DNA of 64,000 nt from Microbispora bryophytorum (GCF_006874465.1 NZ_VIRL01000001.1:496001-560000); one strand, 5' to 3'; shown: positions 48,986-57,983, counted from the stretch's first letter. Notes: generated from the sequence alone by a model not told the origin. Translations and numbers: made by a program.

Positions 48986-49418
48986 ACGCCTGCCGCTCAC
49001 CGGCCGGCCCGGGGGATCTGACGGTTCCGTTCTCGAAGACCTGGACCGTGCTCGCGTCGTCGAGGACGACGTCGAGTTCGGGCTGGAAATAGGACGCCTC
49101 CTCGCCCCGGGTCAGGTCCCGGTCGATGAGCACGTCGCCGCCGGGCACCCGGACGAACACGGGACACCGTTCGGCCCGGCAGACCACGCGCACGGTGGGC
49201 GCGCGGGGCGCGGAGGGCTCGGCGGAGGGCCCTGTGGAGGGCCCTGCGGAGGGCTGCGCCGACGGGGTGGAGGCCACGCCGGAGCCGGGCTCCTCCGAGC
49301 CGAACGTGGACAGGAGCGCTCCCGCGCCGACCACGATGACGGCGAGCAGCAGCACGGCCGCCAGACCGACCAGCGCCAGCCTGGCGATGCCAAGGGGATC
49401 AGACCTGTGGCGTCCCAC
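48957..49418 (-). CDS. Single-pass membrane protein, unknown function
   Basis: A 153-residue protein: a short positive N terminus, one membrane helix at about 13-38 (LALVGLAAVLLLAVIVVGAG), a Pro/Ser/Ala/Gly-rich linker with repeated PSAGPS units, and an exported domain of about 75 residues with two cysteines (VRVVCRAERCPVFVRV) resembling the small beta domains at the end of RodZ-like proteins. The GTG start has no ribosome site, so leaderless translation or a start further in is possible. No assigned function. Confidence 0.65.
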   Translation of the reverse strand: MGRHRSDPLGIARLALVGLAAVLLLAVIVVGAGALLSTFGSEEPGSGVASTPSAQPSAGPSTGPSAEPSAPRAPTVRVVCRAERCPVFVRVPGGDVLIDRDLTRGEEASYFQPELDVVLDDASTVQVFENGTVRSPGPAGERQAFSVKRSADQ

Positions 49419-49548
49419 AATCGGGAGGGTAGCGGGTGTGAGGCATATCTCAGTACTGACCGGTCACTTCTCGTGCGGCAGGACTTCCCGCAGGTCATCC
49501 GCCGGCTCCCCGTAGGCGCCGGCGGACGGGCGCGTCCCGTCGGCGGCT

Positions 49549-50229
49549 TTACCGGGGTGCGTGGTGGCGGCCCTTGGGAGCGGCGGTGGCGCTCCGGCGG
49601 CTCTTCATGACCTCGCGCACGATCGGGATCACCGACAGAAGGATGACGACGAAGACCCCGGGAAGGATGTATTTGTCGATGCCCTCGACCTTGCTGCCGA
49701 GGAAATAGCCGAGCAGCAGCAGGGCCTCGACCCAGACGACACCGCCGGCGACGTTCCAGACGAAGAAACGGCGCGCGTCCATCTCCAGCACGCCGGCCAC
49801 CGGGTTCATGAAGGTGCGGACGATCGGCATGAACCGCGCCGCGACCACGGCCTTCGCCGGGCCGAACTTCTCGAAGTAGTACTCCGCCTTCTCGACGTGC
49901 TCCCTCTTGAACAGCCGGGAGTCCGGCTTGTCGAACATCCTCCTGCCGACCTTCGCCCCCAGGAGGTGGCCCAGCTGCGCTCCCGCTATCGCCGCCAGCG
50001 GCGCGCCGATCAGCAGAGTGGGCAGCGACAGAGGCGCGATCCCGAATCCCTTCGCGGCGGCGGCGGTGCTGAAAATTCCAGCGGTCACCAGCAGCGAGTC
50101 ACCGGGCAGGAAGAACCCGACGAGCAACCCCGTCTCGGCGAATACGATGGCGATGACGCCGATCGTCGCGAAGGCGCCGAGCATGCTCAGCCACCACTTC
50201 GGGTCAAGAAGGTCCAAGAGCACGTCCAC
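49549..50229 (-). CDS. DedA family membrane protein
   Basis: A 226-residue membrane protein with the DedA words FAETGLLVGFFLPGDSLL, GAQLGHLLGAKVGRRMF, and the re-entrant segment RFMPIVRTFMNPVAGVLEMD followed by FFVWNVAGGVVWV. DedA/UPF proteins are lipid scramblase or flippase-like (undecaprenyl phosphate or phospholipid). The GTG at 50229 is the likely start. It stands alone, divergent from the aldolase gene. Confidence 0.92.
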   Translation of the reverse strand: MDVLLDLLDPKWWLSMLGAFATIGVIAIVFAETGLLVGFFLPGDSLLVTAGIFSTAAAAKGFGIAPLSLPTLLIGAPLAAIAGAQLGHLLGAKVGRRMFDKPDSRLFKREHVEKAEYYFEKFGPAKAVVAARFMPIVRTFMNPVAGVLEMDARRFFVWNVAGGVVWVEALLLLGYFLGSKVEGIDKYILPGVFVVILLSVIPIVREVMKSRRSATAAPKGRHHAPR

Positions 50230-50405
50230 GGGGCGAGCCTACCTGTCCCGGATGCGATGAGACTGAGAAGCGGCAGGGCTGTGGAAAACCGTGAATCGCG
50301 GAATGACCGCGGCTTTCCGGGCACGCCACATACCCGGCTTTCCCGATCGGCCCGGCCTTCGGGATACTTGCCACGCCGCATACCGTCAGAAGGAGATGAC
50401 TTCGC

Positions 50406-51428
50406 ATGCCTATCGCGACTCCAGAGGTCTACGCCGAGATGCTCGACCGCGCCAAAGCGGGCGGCTTCGCGTACCCGGCGATCAACGTGACCTCGTCGCA
50501 GACCCTGCACGCCGCGCTGCGCGGCTTCGCGGAGGCGGAAAGTGACGGGATCATCCAGGTGTCGACCGGTGGCGCGGAGTTCCTCTCCGGCACCACCGTG
50601 AAGGACATGGTCACCGGGTCCGTGGCGTTCGCCGAGTTCGCCCGCGTGGTCGCCGAGAAGTACCCGGTGACGGTGGCGCTGCACACCGACCACTGCCCGA
50701 AGGACAAGCTCGGCTCGTTCGTCCGCCCGCTGCTGGAGATCTCCGCCGAGCGCGTCGCGCGCGGCCAGGACCCGCTGTTCCAGTCGCACATGTGGGACGG
50801 CTCCGCCGTGCCGCTGGACGAGAACCTCCAGATCGCCAGCGAGCTGCTCGACAAGACCGCCGCCGCCAAGGTCGTCCTCGAGATCGAGATCGGCGTGGTC
50901 GGCGGTGAGGAGGACGGCGTCGTCGGCGAGATCAACGAGAAGCTGTACACGACGCCGGAGGACGCGCTGGCCGTCGCCGAGACCCTCGGGCTGGGCGAGC
51001 GCGGCCGCTACATCGTGGCCGCCACCTTCGGCAACGTCCACGGCGTGTACAAGCCGGGCCACGTCAAGCTGCGCCCGAGCGTGCTCAAGGAGATCCAGGA
51101 CGCCGTCGGCGCCAAGTACGGCAAGGAGAAGCCGTTCTCCCTGGTCTTCCACGGCGGCTCCGGCTCCACCGCTGAGGAGATCCGCGAGTCGATCTCGTAC
51201 GGCGTGGTGAAGATGAACATCGACACCGACACGCAGTACGCCTTCACCCGCCCGATCGTGGACCACATCTTCCGCAACTACGACGGCGTGCTGAAGGTCG
51301 ACGGCGAGGTCGGCAACAAGAAGGCCTACGACCCGCGCGCGTACGGCAAGGCCGCCGAGGCCGGCATGGCCGCGCGCATCGCCGAGGCATGCCAGCAGCT
51401 CAACTCCACGGGCACCAGGATCAAGTAA
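50406..51428 (+). CDS. fba: Class II fructose-bisphosphate aldolase
   Basis: A 340-residue zinc aldolase that splits fructose 1,6-bisphosphate into DHAP and glyceraldehyde 3-phosphate. Zinc and substrate sites are visible: ALHTDHCPKD, EIEIGVVGGEEDG, FGNVHGVYKPGHV, LVFHGGSGS, KMNIDTDTQ. AGAAGGAGAT precedes the ATG. It is upstream of DUF3151, an arrangement common in actinobacteria, and is closed by a strong hairpin. Confidence 0.96.
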   Translation: MPIATPEVYAEMLDRAKAGGFAYPAINVTSSQTLHAALRGFAEAESDGIIQVSTGGAEFLSGTTVKDMVTGSVAFAEFARVVAEKYPVTVALHTDHCPKDKLGSFVRPLLEISAERVARGQDPLFQSHMWDGSAVPLDENLQIASELLDKTAAAKVVLEIEIGVVGGEEDGVVGEINEKLYTTPEDALAVAETLGLGERGRYIVAATFGNVHGVYKPGHVKLRPSVLKEIQDAVGAKYGKEKPFSLVFHGGSGSTAEEIRESISYGVVKMNIDTDTQYAFTRPIVDHIFRNYDGVLKVDGEVGNKKAYDPRAYGKAAEAGMAARIAEACQQLNSTGTRIK

Positions 51429-51435
51429 GGGAACG

Positions 51436-51491
51436 GCCCGGCGGGAAACACGAAGATCCATTCTTGTATCGATCTTCTGTTCCCGCCGGGC
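51436..51491. terminator. Compound hairpin after the aldolase gene
   Basis: GCCCGGCGGGAA at 51436-51447 pairs perfectly with TTCCCGCCGGGC at 51480-51491; the 32-base loop itself contains GAAGATC/GATCTTC arms, so a second stem can stack inside. It lies 8 bases after the aldolase stop and 42 bases before DUF3151. Confidence 0.7.
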
Positions 51492-51532
51492 GGCCCATAC
51501 CCCTCGGGCTCATGACAGGTAAGACTGTCACC

Positions 51533-51955
51533 ATGGAATCGCACGAGAACCTCCTTGCCGGCCCGCCGCCCACCTTGCTTCCGGACACCCCCGAGCCGCG
51601 GCAGATGCTCGAGTCGGGCGCCAAGGCGGCAGACGTGGCGGCTCGCTTCCCCGCCTACTCGGCGGCCTGGGCCGCTCTCGCCGACGACTACTTCGCCGCG
51701 GGTCACGCCGTCACCTCGTACGCGTTCGCCCGCACCGGTTACCACCGGGGTCTCGACCAGCTGCGCCGGGCGGGCTGGAAGGGGCACGGACAGATCCCGT
51801 GGGAGCACGAGCCGAACCAGGGTTTCCTACGCTGCCTGAACGCCCTCGCCCGGGCCGCCCAGGCGATCGGCGAGAAGGACGAGGCCGAGCGCTGCGCCCA
51901 GTTCCTGCGTGACAGCAGCCAGGACGCCGCGCAGGCGCTCACCGCGAACTCCTGA
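51533..51955 (+). CDS. DUF3151 family protein
   Basis: A 140-residue soluble helical protein with the family opening NLLAGPPPTLLP and the TPR-like segment YFAAGHAVTSYAFARTGYHR then GWKGHGQIPWEHEPNQGFLR. Its function is unknown; the gene is typically found beside fba and purA in actinobacteria, as here. ATG 51533 fits the family; the ATG at 51512 would add seven residues and overlaps a TGACAG/CTGTCA inverted repeat. Confidence 0.9.
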   Translation: MESHENLLAGPPPTLLPDTPEPRQMLESGAKAADVAARFPAYSAAWAALADDYFAAGHAVTSYAFARTGYHRGLDQLRRAGWKGHGQIPWEHEPNQGFLRCLNALARAAQAIGEKDEAERCAQFLRDSSQDAAQALTANS

Positions 51956-52096
51956 ACGACCCCCGGACGACCTCCCGGACGAACTGCCTGAACAGGGCCG
52001 TACACGGGGCTGTGCGCGGAGCCGTGGGCCCGTCTCGCGGCTTAAGACTCCGTTCACCGTCAGGGTGCCCCTCAGGTAGTCTCTGTGTGCAAGGGG

Positions 52097-52131
52097 CCCC
52101 TGCCGCGCTTGCGTCAGGGGCTTTCGTCTTG
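52097..52131 (+). terminator. Hairpin plus U-rich tail in the purA leader
   Basis: GCCCCTG at 52097-52103 pairs with CAGGGGC at 52116-52122, followed by TTTCGTCTT, 17 bases before the purA ATG region begins. It overlaps the palindrome AGGGGCCCCT at 52093-52102, so two alternative pairings exist. It may be an attenuator or simply the terminator of the DUF3151 transcript. Confidence 0.45.
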
Positions 52132-52147
52132 GTGCAGGAGTTGAACC

Positions 52148-53431
52148 ATGCCGGCTGTCGTTCTCGTTGGCGCCCAGTGGGGCGATGAGGGCAAGGGGAA
52201 GGCCACCGACCTTCTGGGCGGCGACGTCGACTATGTCGTGCGTTACCAAGGCGGCAACAACGCGGGCCACACCGTCGTCATCGGCGACCAGAAGTACGCG
52301 TTGCACCTGCTGCCGACGGGAGTGCTGTCGCCCGACGTGGTGCCGGTGATCGGCAACGGCGTGGTCATCGACCCGGGCGTGCTGCTCAGCGAGATCGACG
52401 GGCTGGCCGAGCGGGGCATCTCCTGCGACCGGCTGCTGATCTCGGCCAGCGCGCACCTGATCATGCCCCAGCACAAGGCCATCGACAAGGTCAGCGAGCG
52501 TTTCCTCGGCAAGGCCAAGATCGGCACGACCGGCCGCGGCATCGGCCCGGCGTACGGCGACAAGATCTACCGCATGGGCATCCGGGTCCAGGACCTGCTC
52601 GACCCCGGCATCCTCGGCAAGAAGATCGAGGCCGCGGTGGGCGAGAAGAACCAGATCCTCACCAAGATCTACAACCGCCGTGGGCTCGACCCGGCGAAGG
52701 TGCTGGAGGAGTACCTCGGCTACGCCGAGCGGCTGCGCCCCCACATCGCCGACACCTCGCTCGTGCTCTCGCAGGCGCTCGACCAGGACAAGGTCGTGCT
52801 GCTGGAGGGCGGGCAGGGCACGCTGCTCGACATCGACCACGGCACCTACCCCTTCGTGACCTCCAGCTCCCCCACCTCGGGCGGCGCCTGCGCCGGTTCC
52901 GGCATCCCGCCGACCCGCCTGACCAGGATCATCGGCATCCTCAAGGCGTACACCACGCGCGTGGGATCGGGGCCGTTCCCGACCGAGCTGCTGGACGAGC
53001 AGGGCGACTGGCTGCGCCAGACCGGCGGCGAGTACGGCGTGACCACCGGCCGCAACCGCCGCTGCGGCTGGTTCGACGCGGTCATCGCGCGGTACGCCAC
53101 GCGGATCAACGGCGTGACCGACTTCTTCCTGACCAAGCTCGACGTGCTGTCCGGGCTGGAGCGGATCCCGGTCTGCGTGGCGTACGACGTCGACGGCGTC
53201 CGCCACGACGAGATCCCCATGACGCAGACCGAGTTCCACCACGCCACGCCGATCTACGAGGAGCTGCCCGGCTGGCAGGAGGACATCACCAGCGCCAAGA
53301 CGTTCGACGACCTGCCGCCGAACGCGCAGGCGTACGTCAGGGCGCTGGAGGAGATGAGCGGCGCCCCGATCTCGGCCATCGGCGTCGGCCCGGGCCGCAC
53401 GCAGACCATCCAGATTCGTTCCCTCATCTGA
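52148..53431 (+). CDS. purA: Adenylosuccinate synthetase
   Basis: A 427-residue enzyme that makes adenylosuccinate from IMP, aspartate and GTP. The GTP site [11 protein letters not shown], the [11 protein letters not shown] loop, [35 protein letters not shown] (in part) and the end VGPGRTQTI are all present and full length. GCAGGAG precedes the ATG. The last 29 bases are duplicated immediately after the stop. Confidence 0.97.
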   Translation: MPAVVLVGAQWGDEGKGKATDLLGGDVDYVVRYQGGNNAGHTVVIGDQKYALHLLPTGVLSPDVVPVIGNGVVIDPGVLLSEIDGLAERGISCDRLLISASAHLIMPQHKAIDKVSERFLGKAKIGTTGRGIGPAYGDKIYRMGIRVQDLLDPGILGKKIEAAVGEKNQILTKIYNRRGLDPAKVLEEYLGYAERLRPHIADTSLVLSQALDQDKVVLLEGGQGTLLDIDHGTYPFVTSSSPTSGGACAGSGIPPTRLTRIIGILKAYTTRVGSGPFPTELLDEQGDWLRQTGGEYGVTTGRNRRCGWFDAVIARYATRINGVTDFFLTKLDVLSGLERIPVCVAYDVDGVRHDEIPMTQTEFHHATPIYEELPGWQEDITSAKTFDDLPPNAQAYVRALEEMSGAPISAIGVGPGRTQTIQIRSLI

Positions 53432-53460
53432 AGACCATCCGGATTCGCTCCCTTATCTGA
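53403..53460. repeat. Tandem duplication of the purA 3-prime end
   Basis: The 29 bases 53403-53431, which include the purA stop, are followed at once by a second copy at 53432-53460 with 26 of 29 bases the same. Read in the original frame the second copy would encode TIRIRSLI-stop; of the three changes, two are silent and one is Gln to Arg. Confidence 0.9.
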
Positions 53461-53478
53461 TGATCGGTGGCGTACGCG

Positions 53479-53500
53479 CCCGGAACCGGAGGGTTCCGGG
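53479..53500. terminator. Hairpin after purA
   Basis: CCCGGAACC-ggag-GGTTCCGGG, a perfect 9-bp stem with a 4-base loop, lies 48 bases behind the purA stop and before the glycerophosphodiesterase gene. Confidence 0.7.
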
Positions 53501-53533
53501 CCGCGGACGACCGAGGCGGTAAGGTACGCCGCT

Positions 53534-54460
53534 GTGCATGGATACGTTGAGCTGCACGGGCATCGCGGAGCCCGGGGCCTGAGGCCCGAGAACACCCTGC
53601 CCGGCCTGGCCTTCGCGCTGGAGCTGGGGGTCGACGCGCTGGAGTTCGACGTCGCCATGTCCGCGGACGGGCAGCTGGTGCTCACTCACGACCTGCACGT
53701 GTCCCCGGTGACCAGCGCCGACACGGGCATGGCCGCGCCGGGGGACGAGATGTTCCCCTACGTCGGCAAGCCGATCGTCGCGCTCACGCTGCCCCAGTTG
53801 CGGACCCTCGACGTCGGCGTACGGCTGCCCGAGCGGCCGGACGACCGCTTCGCGCTCACGCAGGTGCCGCTGCCGGACACCCGGATGCCGACGCTGGGGG
53901 CGGTGCTCGGCCTGATCGGCGCCCTCGGCGCCGACGACGTGCGCCTCCACGTCGAGCTGAAGTCCGATCCCACCCGCCCCGACCTGTGCGCCGACCCGCG
54001 CCGCTTCGTGGAGGAGGTCGTGCACGAGCTCGACCGGCACGACCGGCTGTCGAGGGCGGCCCTGCTCAGCTTCGACTGGCGCATCCTGGAGATCGCCAGG
54101 CCGCTGGTCGAGCGGCGGTACGCCCTGGTCGAGCGCGACACGATGACCCCCGCCTGGATGAACGGCATCCGCCTCGGCGAGGTCGGCGGCGACCTCGCGG
54201 CGGCGGCCGCGGCGGTGGGGGCGACGACGCTGTCCCCCGACCGCGTGCTCGTCGACGAGGCGCTGATGACCGGAGCGGCCCGGCAGGGCCTGCCGGTCGT
54301 GGTGTGGACGGTCAACGACCCCGAAGAGGCCGCCCGGTTGATCGACCTGGGGGTGGCCGGCGTCGTCACCGACTACCCCGACCGTATGCGCCGCCTCTGG
54401 AAGGCCCGCGGCCTGCCGCTGCCCGACCCGGTGACCCCGCTCCGCCCCGTAGGAGCCTGA
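53534..54460 (+). CDS. Glycerophosphodiester phosphodiesterase
   Basis: A 308-residue GDPD-type TIM barrel. Catalytic residues: HGHRGARGLRPENT (His, Arg, Glu), EFDVAMSADGQLVLTHDLHV (acid and second His), HVELKSDP and WTVNDPEEA. It hydrolyses glycerophosphodiesters to glycerol 3-phosphate and an alcohol. GTG 53534 is the likely start; no signal peptide is present, so it acts in the cytoplasm. Confidence 0.93.
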   Translation: MHGYVELHGHRGARGLRPENTLPGLAFALELGVDALEFDVAMSADGQLVLTHDLHVSPVTSADTGMAAPGDEMFPYVGKPIVALTLPQLRTLDVGVRLPERPDDRFALTQVPLPDTRMPTLGAVLGLIGALGADDVRLHVELKSDPTRPDLCADPRRFVEEVVHELDRHDRLSRAALLSFDWRILEIARPLVERRYALVERDTMTPAWMNGIRLGEVGGDLAAAAAAVGATTLSPDRVLVDEALMTGAARQGLPVVVWTVNDPEEAARLIDLGVAGVVTDYPDRMRRLWKARGLPLPDPVTPLRPVGA

Positions 54461-54574
54461 AGCCCGGCATCCCGGGGCCACACCGCCCGCACCGCCCGCA
54501 CCGCCCGCACCGCGACGTCACGTAGCCGAGCGGCACCCGGCCCGGCGCGGTCGCCGTCGCGCGCCCCGGGCGAC

Positions 54575-54769
54575 TCACTCCTCCACGGACAGCGCGCCGG
54601 ACGGGCAGAGCTGCACGGCCCTGTTCACGGCGGGCGCCACGTCCGCCGAAGGCTCGGCGTCGAGCACCACGACCGTCCCGTCGTCCTCGCTCTGGTCGAA
54701 CACCTGGGGCAGCGTGAGCACGCACATCCCCGCACCGATACACCGTCCGGTGTCCGCCTTGATCTTCAT
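54575..54769 (-). CDS. 3Fe-4S ferredoxin for P450
   Basis: A 64-residue ferredoxin (MKIKADTGRCIGAGMCVLT start) with cysteine spacing C-x5-C and a distal CP (LCPSGAL), the pattern of [3Fe-4S] ferredoxins that feed electrons to actinobacterial P450s. It lies 19 bases behind the P450 gene on the same strand, so the two form a redox unit; the reductase must come from elsewhere. Confidence 0.92.
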   Translation of the reverse strand: MKIKADTGRCIGAGMCVLTLPQVFDQSEDDGTVVVLDAEPSADVAPAVNRAVQLCPSGALSVEE

Positions 54770-54788
54770 CGTTCTCCCACCACTTGTC

Positions 54789-55985
54789 TCACCACAGCAC
54801 CGGCAGGCGGTGCACACCGTAGATCGCCATATTGGACCGCAACGGAACCTCCCGCGCCGGCACGGCCAGGCGCAGGTTGGGGAAGCGGCGCAGCAGGGCG
54901 GGATAGGCGATGCGCATCTCGATCCGGGCGAGCTGCTGACCCAGGCATTGGTGGATGCCGTGCCCGAAGCTCAGGTGCCCGTGCGCCGACCGGCTCACGT
55001 CGAGGACGTCGCCGCCCTCGAACCGCCCGGCGTCCCGGTTCGCCGCCCCGATGGACAGCGTCACCGCCTCACCGGCCCTGATCAGGGCGCCGCCGACCTC
55101 CACGTCCTCCAGGGCCGTACGGGTCGGCCCGATGTGCACGATGCTGAGGTAGCGCAGCAGTTCCTCCACCGCGTTCTCGACGGCGGCCGGGTCGTCCCGC
55201 ACGACGGCGAGCTGGTCCGGGTTCGTCAGCAGCGCGAACGTGCCGAGGCCGAGCATGTTGGCGGTCGTCTCGTGACCCGCGATGAGCAGCAGCAGCCCTA
55301 CGCCGGCGATCTCCTCGGTCGTCAGCTCAGCCCCCGCGACCAGGCCGCTCAGTATGTCGTCGGCGGGTTCCTTCGCCTTCGCCGTGACCAGGTCGTGCAG
55401 GTAGGAGTACAGGTCCTGCACCGCCGCCCGGATGTCCGCCATCGAGGAGCCCAGGTCCAGCAGCACCGCCGAGTCACGCTGGAACTTCTCCCTGTCCTCG
55501 TACGGCACGCCGAGCAGTTCGCAGATCACGAGTGAGGGGATGGGCAGCGCGAAGGACTCGACGAGGTCGGCGGGGGCGCCCTCGCGTTCCATGGCGTCGA
55601 GGCGGCTCTCGGTGATCTCCTGGATTCTCGGTTCGAGCTGCTTCATCCGCCTCACGGTGAACTGCCCGGTCAGCAGGCGGCGGTAGCGGGTGTGCGCGGG
55701 AGCGTCCATGCGGAGGAAGAACCCCGGCGTGAGCGGCTCGCCGCGGAACTCGCCACGCTGGGGGATCGGCGAGTGCAGCAGTTCGGGGCGGGTGCTGAAA
55801 CGGTTGTCGGCCAGGATCGCGCGGGCCTCGGCGTAGCCGGTCACCAGCCAGCCCTCGTGCCCGTCCGCGTACGTCATCCGCTGGACCGGCGCCTCGGCGC
55901 GACGGCGTGCCAGTTCGTCCGGTGGATCGAAGGCACGCTCCCGGGTCAGGGGATAAGTCGCCAGCCGGGGTGTCGCCTCTGTCAT
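54789..55985 (-). CDS. Cytochrome P450 (CYP105/107-like)
   Basis: A 398-residue soluble P450. Oxygen-activation helix LLLIAGHETTANM, ExxR in EELLRYL, and a canonical haem loop FGHGIHQCLGQQLARIE. CAGGAGC precedes ATG 55985. Paired with a 3Fe-4S ferredoxin gene it is a classic class I system that hydroxylates small hydrophobic molecules; the substrate is unknown. The contrast with the unusual haem loop of the P450 at 8018 is clear. Confidence 0.95.
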   Translation of the reverse strand: MTEATPRLATYPLTRERAFDPPDELARRRAEAPVQRMTYADGHEGWLVTGYAEARAILADNRFSTRPELLHSPIPQRGEFRGEPLTPGFFLRMDAPAHTRYRRLLTGQFTVRRMKQLEPRIQEITESRLDAMEREGAPADLVESFALPIPSLVICELLGVPYEDREKFQRDSAVLLDLGSSMADIRAAVQDLYSYLHDLVTAKAKEPADDILSGLVAGAELTTEEIAGVGLLLLIAGHETTANMLGLGTFALLTNPDQLAVVRDDPAAVENAVEELLRYLSIVHIGPTRTALEDVEVGGALIRAGEAVTLSIGAANRDAGRFEGGDVLDVSRSAHGHLSFGHGIHQCLGQQLARIEMRIAYPALLRRFPNLRLAVPAREVPLRSNMAIYGVHRLPVLW

Positions 55986-56129
55986 GACACGCTCCTGTGC
56001 GAGTGGAAACGGTCGATGTGTCGAGCGGCCCGCTCCCCCCACCTAACAACATCATCTGACATATCGCAATGACTGATTGCTCATGATTCCGGTCATGAAG
56101 CGTACGCGGCGAAACGGATGCCGCGGTGG

Positions 56130-57065
56130 TCAGCCCGTCACCCAAGGCCGGAGCTTGTCGGGGTTGAGCACCGCCCAGATGTGCGTGATCCGGTCATCCG
56201 CGATGTCGAACGCCATCACCGACACGGTGACGCCGTCCTGCCGGGCCACCAGACCGGGCTGGCCGTTGACCGTGCATTCCCGGACCGTCACGGAGGGCAC
56301 CGCGCTGGCCCGGTCCATGAAGAAGCGTGCGATCCGCTCGGCGCCCTCGACCGGATGGGGCACGGCGCCGACGAACCCGCCGCCGTCGCCGGTCGCGACG
56401 GCGTCGGGGGCCAGGAGGCCGATGAGGGCGTCGATGTCCTTGGCCTCCCACGCCTGCTTGAAGTCCCTCACGATCCCCGCGCGCCGGGCCACCGGGGTCG
56501 CCGGAGCCTGGGCGTCGCGGATGCGGCGGCGGGCCGAGGAGGCCAGCTGGCGGCACGCCGCCGGGGTGCGGCCGACGATCTCGGCCACTTCGGTGAAGGA
56601 ATAGCGGAAGACGTCGTGCAGGACGAACGCGACGCGCTCGGCCGGGGTCATCGAGTCGAGCACGACGAGGAAGGCCATGCTGACCGACTCGTCCAGAGTG
56701 ACCCGGTCGGCCGGATCGGCCGTCGCACCGCCCGGTCGCCCGCCGATCCACTCCGCGGGCTCGGGCAGCGGCTCCGGGATCCATTCGCCCACGTAGCGCT
56801 CCCGCCGGGCTCGCGCCGAGCCGAGCAGGTCGAGGCAGATGCGACTGGCGACCGTCGTCAGCCACCCGCCGGGAGACTCGACGGCCTCCTGCCGCTGCCG
56901 CGACATGGCGTACCAGCGGGCGTAGGTCTCCTGCACGACGTCCTCGGCGTCGGCCAGGGAGCCGAGGAGCCGATACGCGAGATTGATCAACCGGCGCCGC
57001 TCGCTCATGATCACGCTCAGGCTCGGGTCGAGCCGGCTGTCTCCCGGCCCCGATGGGTTGGTCAT
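56130..57065 (-). CDS. ECF41-family sigma factor (SigJ-like)
   Basis: A 311-residue sigma factor: region 2 (RLINLAYRLLGSLADAEDVV, then WLTTVASRICLDLL), region 4 (YSFTEVAEIVGRTPAACRQL), and a SnoaL-like C-terminal domain of about 110 residues typical of ECF41, which modulates sigma activity in place of a separate anti-sigma factor. ATG 57065 was chosen; GTG 57101 lacks a ribosome site. It is divergent from a WrbA-like gene, in line with ECF41 genes usually sitting beside one oxidoreductase target. Confidence 0.92.
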   Translation of the reverse strand: MTNPSGPGDSRLDPSLSVIMSERRRLINLAYRLLGSLADAEDVVQETYARWYAMSRQRQEAVESPGGWLTTVASRICLDLLGSARARRERYVGEWIPEPLPEPAEWIGGRPGGATADPADRVTLDESVSMAFLVVLDSMTPAERVAFVLHDVFRYSFTEVAEIVGRTPAACRQLASSARRRIRDAQAPATPVARRAGIVRDFKQAWEAKDIDALIGLLAPDAVATGDGGGFVGAVPHPVEGAERIARFFMDRASAVPSVTVRECTVNGQPGLVARQDGVTVSVMAFDIADDRITHIWAVLNPDKLRPWVTG

Positions 57066-57225
57066 GGTGTCGCCGGCCCCCTTGGTCGCATCCGTCCTCA
57101 CTCGGTACGACGAGACACCCCACCCGACTGTCAGGTCTCGGTGCCGGAGGTCTCGGTGCCGGGAGGTCTCGTCTCTGTGCGGTCCTGGCTCTGGGAGGTC
57201 CCGGCTCTGGGAGATCGCGGCCCCG

Positions 57226-57252
57226 CCTCACATTGCGAGGGGGTGTGTCGTC
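57226..57252 (+). promoter_or_regulatory. Candidate ECF41 promoter of the WrbA-like gene
   Basis: CCTCACA, 16 bases, CGTC. From memory the published ECF41 promoter is TGTCACA-N16-CGTC, so five of seven -35 bases, the spacing and the whole -10 fit. It ends 38 bases before the start codon, leaving room for a short leader with AAGGAAG. Confidence 0.5.
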
Positions 57253-57289
57253 GTACCGCTGAGACCACCCCTGAAGAAGGAAGCCGATC

Positions 57290-57898
57290 ATGGAACCCGT
57301 GAACGTCGCGATCGTTTACTACAGTGCCACGGGCACCGTGCACGCCTTGGCGCAGGCCGTCGCCGAGGGCGCGGAGAAGGCCGGCGCACACGTGCGGCTG
57401 CGCAAGGTCGCGGAGACGGCCCCACCGGAGGTCGTCGGCACCAGGCCGGAGTGGGTCGCGCATCTCCAGGACACCGCCGACGTCGCCGAGGCCGCCCTCG
57501 ACGACCTGGTCTGGGCCGACGCCGTGCTGTTCGGCGCCCCCACCCGCTTCGGCAACCCGGCCGGCCAGCTCAGGGCGTTCATCGACACCACCGGCCCGCT
57601 CTGGTACCAGGGCAAGCTCGCGGACAAGGTGTACTCGGCCTTCACCGCCTCCAACACCGCCCACGGCGGACAGGAATCCACCCTCCTGGCGCTGGGGAAC
57701 ACCTTCTACCACTGGGGCGGCATCATCGTGCCCCCCGGCTACACCGACCCCGTCCAGTTCCAGTCGGGCAATCCCTACGGCGCCTCGCACGTGGCGGGCG
57801 ACGGCGCACCCGGCGAGGTGTCGTTGCAGGCGGCCCGTCACCAGGGCCGCCGGGTCGCCGACACCGCGGCCCTGCTGAAGGCCGGCCGGGCCGCCTGA
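57290..57898 (+). CDS. WrbA-like NAD(P)H:quinone oxidoreductase
   Basis: A 202-residue flavodoxin-fold enzyme: FMN-phosphate loop YYSATGTVHALA, then FGAPTRFGNPAGQLRAFIDT and the FTASNTAHGGQESTLL segment, all WrbA marks. It reduces quinones by two electrons with NADPH, protecting against redox stress. AAGGAAG precedes the ATG. Facing the ECF41 sigma gene across a promoter that fits ECF41, it is probably its target. Confidence 0.92.
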   Translation: MEPVNVAIVYYSATGTVHALAQAVAEGAEKAGAHVRLRKVAETAPPEVVGTRPEWVAHLQDTADVAEAALDDLVWADAVLFGAPTRFGNPAGQLRAFIDTTGPLWYQGKLADKVYSAFTASNTAHGGQESTLLALGNTFYHWGGIIVPPGYTDPVQFQSGNPYGASHVAGDGAPGEVSLQAARHQGRRVADTAALLKAGRAA

Positions 57899-57906
57899 TC
57901 CGGCCC

Positions 57907-57950
57907 ACGCGCGTCCTGGCGAGCCGCGAGACTCCCGCCGGGACGCGCGT
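57907..57950. terminator. Hairpin between wrbA-like and corA-like genes
   Basis: ACGCGCGTCC at 57907-57916 pairs perfectly with GGACGCGCGT at 57941-57950, separating the two convergent genes (stops at 57898 and 57984). Confidence 0.6.
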
Positions 57951-57983
57951 GCGGGCGTCCCGGGGAGAAGGGGAGAAAGGCGG

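Noticed and set aside
54481..54515. CACCGCCCG tandem repeats as a regulatory site
   Set aside because: Only about three and a half 9-base copies in a convergent gap, with no sign of function.
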